From an uncultured bacterium (GTDB lineage: Bacteria > Cyanobacteriota > Vampirovibrionia > Gastranaerophilales > Gastranaerophilaceae), in NCBI GenBank assembly GCA_949293185.1, contig CASFCQ010000012.1, positions 1 to 55,756 of the forward strand: a stretch of 55,756 bases of DNA. Reading direction: 5' to 3'. The notes under the pieces are model-generated. The model ran no database searches. It was not told the DNA's origin and saw nothing but the letters and a program-made list of their open reading frames with translations. Shown in pieces: positions 51,304 through 55,756 of this stretch. Numbering within the stretch: the first letter of the stretch is position 1; each line of letters begins with the position of its first letter. The position numbers and the translations under genes were made by a program.

Positions 51304-51969
51304 ATGAAGAAAATTTTATTAATAAGTTTTATAATTTTATATAACATTTCATCTGCTTTGGCTGTTGAAGATTCTGCAACTGCAAAGCATTCGGATGCAA
51401 TTTATTTAGATAATGCCCCAACAGAAAACATAGAATTCTATAAAAATACTGATGAACTTAACAAATATACATACAAACTGAAAATTGAAAAAGATAACAG
51501 AATAACCCCGCAAAACATACACAGTTTTAATGATTTTAATCCGTATGAATCAAAATCAACTTCTATAACAAAAGAAAAAACAAAAGGAAACTTTTCTTTT
51601 GGTTCAAAACAGGATTACACATTTTCTCCGGATACATATACTCATGCCGGTACTTTGTACACAAAATACAATAAAGAAAATTTTTCACTTAACACATCAT
51701 ATAAAAACAACGGTCTAACCTCTTTTCAACAGCAAAAGCAAGGAACATTGATGTTTGCACCGGAATACAAACTCAACGAACACTTTTCATTACAAAACAG
51801 ATTTTCAAACAGTTTTCTTGATAAAAGCAAAAAAAATGAAATTGTATTCAGCATAAAACCTTTTAAAGATAATCGCATGAACTTTGATATAGGAGCAGGA
51901 AAAGTATATACAGAAAACTCAATGCCGACTCGTTCGCAGCTAAATTTTTCAACAAAATTTCATTTTTAA
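51304..51969 (+). CDS. Secreted, probably outer-membrane beta-rich protein
   Basis: A 221-residue protein with a signal peptide (MKKILLISFIILYNISSALA, cleavage after ALA). The second half alternates short polar/aromatic strands (NFSFGSKQDYTFSP, GTLYTKYNKENFSLNTSYKNN, FSLQNRFSNSFL, MNFDIGAGKVYTENS) and ends in LNFSTKFHF. A terminal Phe is typical of outer-membrane barrel proteins. It has too few strands for a full barrel alone, so it may oligomerise or be partial. No family is recognised. It is transcribed divergently from the ABC ATPase. Confidence 0.7.
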   Translation: MKKILLISFIILYNISSALAVEDSATAKHSDAIYLDNAPTENIEFYKNTDELNKYTYKLKIEKDNRITPQNIHSFNDFNPYESKSTSITKEKTKGNFSFGSKQDYTFSPDTYTHAGTLYTKYNKENFSLNTSYKNNGLTSFQQQKQGTLMFAPEYKLNEHFSLQNRFSNSFLDKSKKNEIVFSIKPFKDNRMNFDIGAGKVYTENSMPTRSQLNFSTKFHF

Positions 51970-51999
51970 ATTTTTAATACCCGGCATAATCAAATAATA

Positions 52000-52036
52000 C
52001 CAAAAGCCCTTGTAATAAATTTACAAGGGCTTTTGG
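52000..52036. terminator. Bidirectional terminator
   Basis: CCAAAAGCCCTTGTAA / TTACAAGGGCTTTTGG, 16-base perfect arms with a five-base loop, between convergent genes ending at 51969 and 52040. Confidence 0.92.
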
Positions 52037-52039
52037 TTA

Positions 52040-52738
52040 TTATACTACTTGTTTTATATCGCTAAAACCTATCTCCGGATAATCAAACTCAATACCTCTG
52101 TATAAGTTCCAGGGCTTGCGTTGTGTCGGATCATATACACCCGGCTGCAGCGTAAAACGATTAAGCTGCGGGTTATATTTTATATCCTTTCTCTCTGTAA
52201 TAAGTTTGGGCATAATACGTAAGTGTTCTTTTATCTTGGGTATAACCTCCGCAATATATTGCTCCGGAGTTTCGCCTTTATCAGGACGATAGATTTTTCC
52301 GACACCAACAGATTCCGTAAGTGTATCCATCAATGCATCATCTTTTCTTTTTAATCCTTTCAATACTTCAGGATCAAGAAATTTTGACAGTTCAGTGTCT
52401 GCCATAAATTTATTATAGAATTTTTTTGCATCAAAGTAGTTCAAATCAAACTTAAGTCCCTGATCAGGCTGGCTTTTAAATATGTCCATAAAACTCGGTT
52501 TTTTCTGTGCACCGCTTATTGTTACTATCAGGTTGTTATCTTCAAGTCTTTCCAAGTACGGAACAATCCTGTCCATTAAATTTTTTAAAGGTCCTTTTGT
52601 TATATCAATAATTTCATTTGATATAACATCTTTTAATACCCCATAGTACTGGACTCTTGCCGCAAAAGCAGGATTTTTCTTTTGTCCGTGAGATTTATTT
52701 GTCGTATAGAAATTGTTATTAACTGAACTTATTTTCAT
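52040..52738 (-). CDS. Tagged hypothetical protein (MKISSV...NPAFAA)
   Basis: A 232-residue protein of unknown function. The N-terminus MKISSVNNNFYTTNK, then NPAFAA at residues 22-27, matches the tag of the exonuclease at 9987. No signal peptide or membrane helix is present. The rest is mixed alpha/beta with charged helices (SKFLDPEVLKGLKRKDDALMDTL). It lies 20 bases downstream of a second tagged gene on the same strand, so they probably form an operon. Confidence 0.7.
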   Translation of the reverse strand: MKISSVNNNFYTTNKSHGQKKNPAFAARVQYYGVLKDVISNEIIDITKGPLKNLMDRIVPYLERLEDNNLIVTISGAQKKPSFMDIFKSQPDQGLKFDLNYFDAKKFYNKFMADTELSKFLDPEVLKGLKRKDDALMDTLTESVGVGKIYRPDKGETPEQYIAEVIPKIKEHLRIMPKLITERKDIKYNPQLNRFTLQPGVYDPTQRKPWNLYRGIEFDYPEIGFSDIKQVV

Positions 52739-52758
52739 TGCTATTTTACCTCAATGCA

Positions 52759-53310
52759 CTAGATATTGTTAGCGATTGTAGAACTCTCATTTTCATACAT
52801 ATATCTTATGACAGAGTCCTGATTGTTTGTGCGTATAAATTGCATAAAGCGGTTCGTCGCATTATTTTCTCCGAGTTTTCCATATTGCATCCTGAGCATC
52901 GGAGTATAGTTTTTTCCGTCCAAAAAGGCGGCAAAGTCATCGTTTCCGTATCTGAAAGAATCAATAATATATTCCGGTAATTGGAATGAAGAGGCATTTT
53001 TGTTAACAATATAGTTTTTCAGCTGCCTATCCATATCTTTGTTACGGATAAATGAGACCTTAATATCACGGAAATAATCTCTTCCTACCTGAATTACTGT
53101 ATGAAACATCGGAAATTTTTCTTTTAACACAGGAGTTACATTTTTAATCATTCTCCATATTCCCGGTCCGTCTTCATACAGGTTTAAGATATCTTGTTGT
53201 TTTAAACCTTTGACGTAAACTCCTTTAAATGTTGGAGTGTTTCCTTGCTGATTTTTTTCAGCATAATTGATGCGATTTTTTAAATTCGCAGAGACAGCAG
53301 TAACTTTCAT
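52759..53310 (-). CDS. Tagged hypothetical protein (MKVTAV...TPTFKG)
   Basis: A 183-residue protein of unknown function. It starts MKVTAVSANLKNRI and reaches TPTFKG at residues 25-30, the clearest example of the tag near the right end. The remainder (GVYVKGLKQQDILNLYEDGPGIWRMIKN... DFAAFLDGKNYTPML) looks like a compact alpha/beta domain. Its size and position suggest it may be a diverged paralogue of the next gene. AAGGGAAAAGATTT precedes the ATG. Confidence 0.7.
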   Translation of the reverse strand: MKVTAVSANLKNRINYAEKNQQGNTPTFKGVYVKGLKQQDILNLYEDGPGIWRMIKNVTPVLKEKFPMFHTVIQVGRDYFRDIKVSFIRNKDMDRQLKNYIVNKNASSFQLPEYIIDSFRYGNDDFAAFLDGKNYTPMLRMQYGKLGENNATNRFMQFIRTNNQDSVIRYMYENESSTIANNI

Positions 53311-53532
53311 AAATCTTTTCCCTTAGTTTTTATTAAAATATACCACTTTTGTAGTAAAAATTGATAGAAAAAATAAAAATTTGTTTAAATTTTGTTACAA
53401 ATAAACTTATGCAGCTTTTTATAGATTCAGCTGCCTGTATAACAATCACGCTATTAAAGGATTTTTCATAAAGCTTAACATTGATTGTTTTAACAACAAT
53501 TATTCATTATAATGAATCCAAATGAGGATATT

Positions 53533-55644
53533 ATGAGTTTTAAGGTTGAGTATGTGAACAAGTTAAAAATATTTTTAACTGCAGTTATAATAATATTACT
53601 GTTTATTTTTACACAATTTTTTAAGAGTGTTTTTGATGTTATTGAAAATGAACTGATTGATGTGCGCAGCCGTTTGACATTAGACGGCGGTTTGTTTGCG
53701 CAAAGGTACAAACAGGCAGACAGCAAAATTGTTATTGTTTCAATAAACGATTTGACTCAATACGAAGCAGCAAATTCTCCTGAATTAAATCTTCAAAAAT
53801 GGCCCTGGTCAAGAACTGTCTGGGCAAAAGTAATTAGATTCATCGAAAAACAAAATCCCAAAGTTCTTGTTGTGGACTTAAATTTTTCTAACTATGAAGA
53901 TTTGTCACGCAATTATGCATCGTCAGATATGAGACTAGCAGATACATTGGGGGCATATAAAAATATTGTTCTTGCTACTGCATTAAAGACTCAGGTAGGC
54001 GAGAGCGAAAAATATGATGCTTCAAAGATTCTTGATAATTTTGAAAACCCGTACTCTCCATCCAGTGATGCTTTGAGTATGCACATTTATGACAGTGCTC
54101 TGGATTCTTACATAACATATTTTGCACATACTCCGATACCTGATATTTTTACCAACAGCACAACCATGGCTGTTACCAACCTTGTTACGGACCAAAATAA
54201 CAATGATGCAAAGGTTCGTTATTCTCAGCCTGTGTACAGGCTTATTAAAGGGAACAAAGAGTTTTATCTTCCGTCGCTGGCTCTTGCTGCGATGATGAAA
54301 TACAATGGCATTGACCCTTTGACTGAGGAAATATCAATAAAAAATAATACTCTTCAAACGGCTAAACATTCAATACGTCTTGATGCAAAAGGCAGAGCGC
54401 TGATAAACTGGCATAAAGATGTTAATACATACACAGATATACCTATAAATGCTTTGCTTTTGAGTATGGTAAGAGGAACGGATTATTTTGAATATGACAA
54501 CAAAAAGATTCCTCTTGAGTTTTTTAAAGATAAAATTGTAATAATAGCGCAAACCCAAACTGCAACGGAAACCCACAATACCCCTGTGGCAAAAGATATG
54601 CCTGATGCACAGATAAAGGCTGCTATTATAGACAATTATATTAATGATTCCGACACTCAGGCAAAACTCAGGAAAAATTTTGTAAAACATATTAATCCGC
54701 TAAAGGGTGCAATAATCACTGCTGCTTTTTGTATGGCTGTGATTATTGTTATGCTTATAGCAACAAATCTTCCTCTTGCGTTTGTTAACGGACTGTTGAT
54801 AATTTTTACGTATATATTATTTGCTGTGTTTGTGTTTGCACATCCAAGATTAAGGCTGTTAATTGATATGGCAGAACCATTGTACTGGATTTGTTCAATA
54901 TTTATTCTTGCGTTTACGTTAAAAGCACATCATGAGCTTAAAAGAAAAAGAAAAATTGAGCGAATTTTCGGCAATCTTGTTTCCGAAAAGGTTTTAAAAC
55001 AGCTTGTGAACAAACCTCACAGGCTTAACCTTAAATCTACCGTACAAAAGGTTACTGTAATGTCGTGCAATATATACAACGACATACAGATTTCAAAAGA
55101 GCTGCCGCCTGAAAAATATGTAGAGCTTATAAACAAGATTTTTAACTCAATAGAACAAATTATTTTTAAATACAACGGTACAATAAACAGATTTGTAGGA
55201 AATTCCGTACAGGTGTACTGGGGTTATCCCATACATTCCCGCAAAGACAGTGAAAATGCACTGCGCGCGGCAATAGAAATTCAGGAAAAAATAGATGAAA
55301 TAAATTCCAGCGTAAGCAGCATAAAGTTCGAAGACTATGATGAACAAACTTTCAGCGGAAAATCGCCGAACAATTACTCTGTTGATGTAAAAATAGCAAT
55401 TAACACAGGGGATGCTCTGGTGGGTCAGATAGGTTCATCTAATATGTCTGATTTCACTGTTATGGGACAAACTGTTGATATTGTTGAGAGGATTAAGGAT
55501 ATTTGCCTTGAATTCGGAAAAAATATTATTGTTACGGAAAATACACTAAACAATATTGATGAAACAATACCCTCCGAGTATATCGGTGCTATAAGAGTAA
55601 AAAACTCGCCTGAAAAAGTGAAGATTTACGAGATAAAAATATAG
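53533..55644 (+). CDS. CHASE2-domain sensor with degenerate adenylate/guanylate cyclase domain
   Basis: A 703-residue membrane sensor. A first transmembrane helix (about residues 11-28) leads into a periplasmic CHASE2 domain (residues about 40-390; IVIVSINDLTQYE, WPWSRTVWAKVIRFIEKQNPKVLVVDLNFS). Three helices follow (about 395-465), then a cytoplasmic class III nucleotide cyclase domain (about 505-690). The two metal-binding Asp positions appear as Asn: N513 in VMSCNIYNDI and N557 in FVGNSVQVYWG. The usual VNxAxR reads VDIVER. It may therefore be a non-catalytic cyclase-like receiver. ATG 53533 has GAGG upstream and is chosen over ATG 53512. Confidence 0.87.
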   Translation: MSFKVEYVNKLKIFLTAVIIILLFIFTQFFKSVFDVIENELIDVRSRLTLDGGLFAQRYKQADSKIVIVSINDLTQYEAANSPELNLQKWPWSRTVWAKVIRFIEKQNPKVLVVDLNFSNYEDLSRNYASSDMRLADTLGAYKNIVLATALKTQVGESEKYDASKILDNFENPYSPSSDALSMHIYDSALDSYITYFAHTPIPDIFTNSTTMAVTNLVTDQNNNDAKVRYSQPVYRLIKGNKEFYLPSLALAAMMKYNGIDPLTEEISIKNNTLQTAKHSIRLDAKGRALINWHKDVNTYTDIPINALLLSMVRGTDYFEYDNKKIPLEFFKDKIVIIAQTQTATETHNTPVAKDMPDAQIKAAIIDNYINDSDTQAKLRKNFVKHINPLKGAIITAAFCMAVIIVMLIATNLPLAFVNGLLIIFTYILFAVFVFAHPRLRLLIDMAEPLYWICSIFILAFTLKAHHELKRKRKIERIFGNLVSEKVLKQLVNKPHRLNLKSTVQKVTVMSCNIYNDIQISKELPPEKYVELINKIFNSIEQIIFKYNGTINRFVGNSVQVYWGYPIHSRKDSENALRAAIEIQEKIDEINSSVSSIKFEDYDEQTFSGKSPNNYSVDVKIAINTGDALVGQIGSSNMSDFTVMGQTVDIVERIKDICLEFGKNIIVTENTLNNIDETIPSEYIGAIRVKNSPEKVKIYEIKI

Positions 55645-55664
55645 CATACTACTGCAGATATTGT

Positions 55665-55720
55665 CCGAGAAAAATTCGTGATAAGGAGCAAAGCGACGTG
55701 AACGAATTTTTGGAGTGTCA
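55665..55720. repeat. Inverted repeat at the right edge
   Basis: AAAAATTCGT and ACGAATTTTT flank a 19-base spacer shortly after the cyclase-like stop, followed by GTGTCACATTG and TTCACATAGTGAAG. It could be a weak terminator or another intergenic repeat; it continues past the window. Confidence 0.45.
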
Positions 55721-55756
55721 CATTGTTCACATAGTGAAGCCATTTTTCAGGCTTCA

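Overview
The window is AT-rich bacterial DNA that best fits a gut Gastranaerophilales member (non-photosynthetic Cyanobacteriota, 'Melainabacteria'). This assignment is inferred from the predicted proteins: several start with a short tag (MKISSV or similar, closing in a P-[TSA]-F-[KC]-G-like motif) that I associate with that group. They sit beside anaerobe oxygen-defence proteins (superoxide reductase, ferritin, a flavin-reductase/rubredoxin fusion). No 16S or ribosomal gene is present to confirm it.

Layout. 1-22.7 kb is ordinary chromosome: the start of gap, a transketolase, an XRE regulator, ssb, a four-carbon acid sugar kinase with a PdxA-family dehydrogenase, superoxide reductase and ferritin, a phospholipase D-like/DnaQ-like exonuclease pair with the N-terminal tag, a Gfo/Idh/MocA oxidoreductase, a CDP-alcohol phosphatidyltransferase, a membrane metallopeptidase, trmL-nnrD-lipoyl transferase, a GlmS-type SIS isomerase, a kinase-like tagged protein, a CoA-disulfide-reductase/rhodanese fusion and a UDP-glucuronate decarboxylase-like enzyme. 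22.9-25.0 kb holds a type II restriction-modification pair (C5 methyltransferase, PD-(D/E)xK endonuclease).

25.6-41.06 kb is an integrated element. It sits in the 3' half of an initiator tRNA(fMet) gene and is bounded by 48-bp direct repeats (25595-25642 and 41014-41061). It carries a tyrosine integrase and excisionase, paired TTGTTCCC arm-like sites near both ends, a DUF927-like ATPase with a Prim-Pol primase, a second replication pair (DnaB-like helicase, DnaC-like loader), a second small tyrosine recombinase, a WYL regulator with a PD-(D/E)xK nuclease, a HEPN-like protein, a HigB-like toxin facing an antitoxin gene broken by a 38-bp tandem duplication, and a methylase-like protein. I see no capsid, portal, terminase, relaxase or conjugation gene, so it looks like a mobilizable element or phage satellite.

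41.1-55.7 kb returns to chromosome: a GmhA-like isomerase, a Fic protein with a C-terminal inhibitory-type motif, a flavin reductase/rubredoxin fusion, an aldolase-HAD phosphatase-TPP enzyme operon, ruvC (possibly leaderless), a membrane protein, mtnA, a candidate small RNA with an exposed CCUCCUCCCC stretch between two hairpins, a TPR lipoprotein with an ABC ATPase, an outer-membrane-like protein, two tagged proteins, and a CHASE2 cyclase-like sensor whose two metal-binding Asp positions both appear to be Asn.
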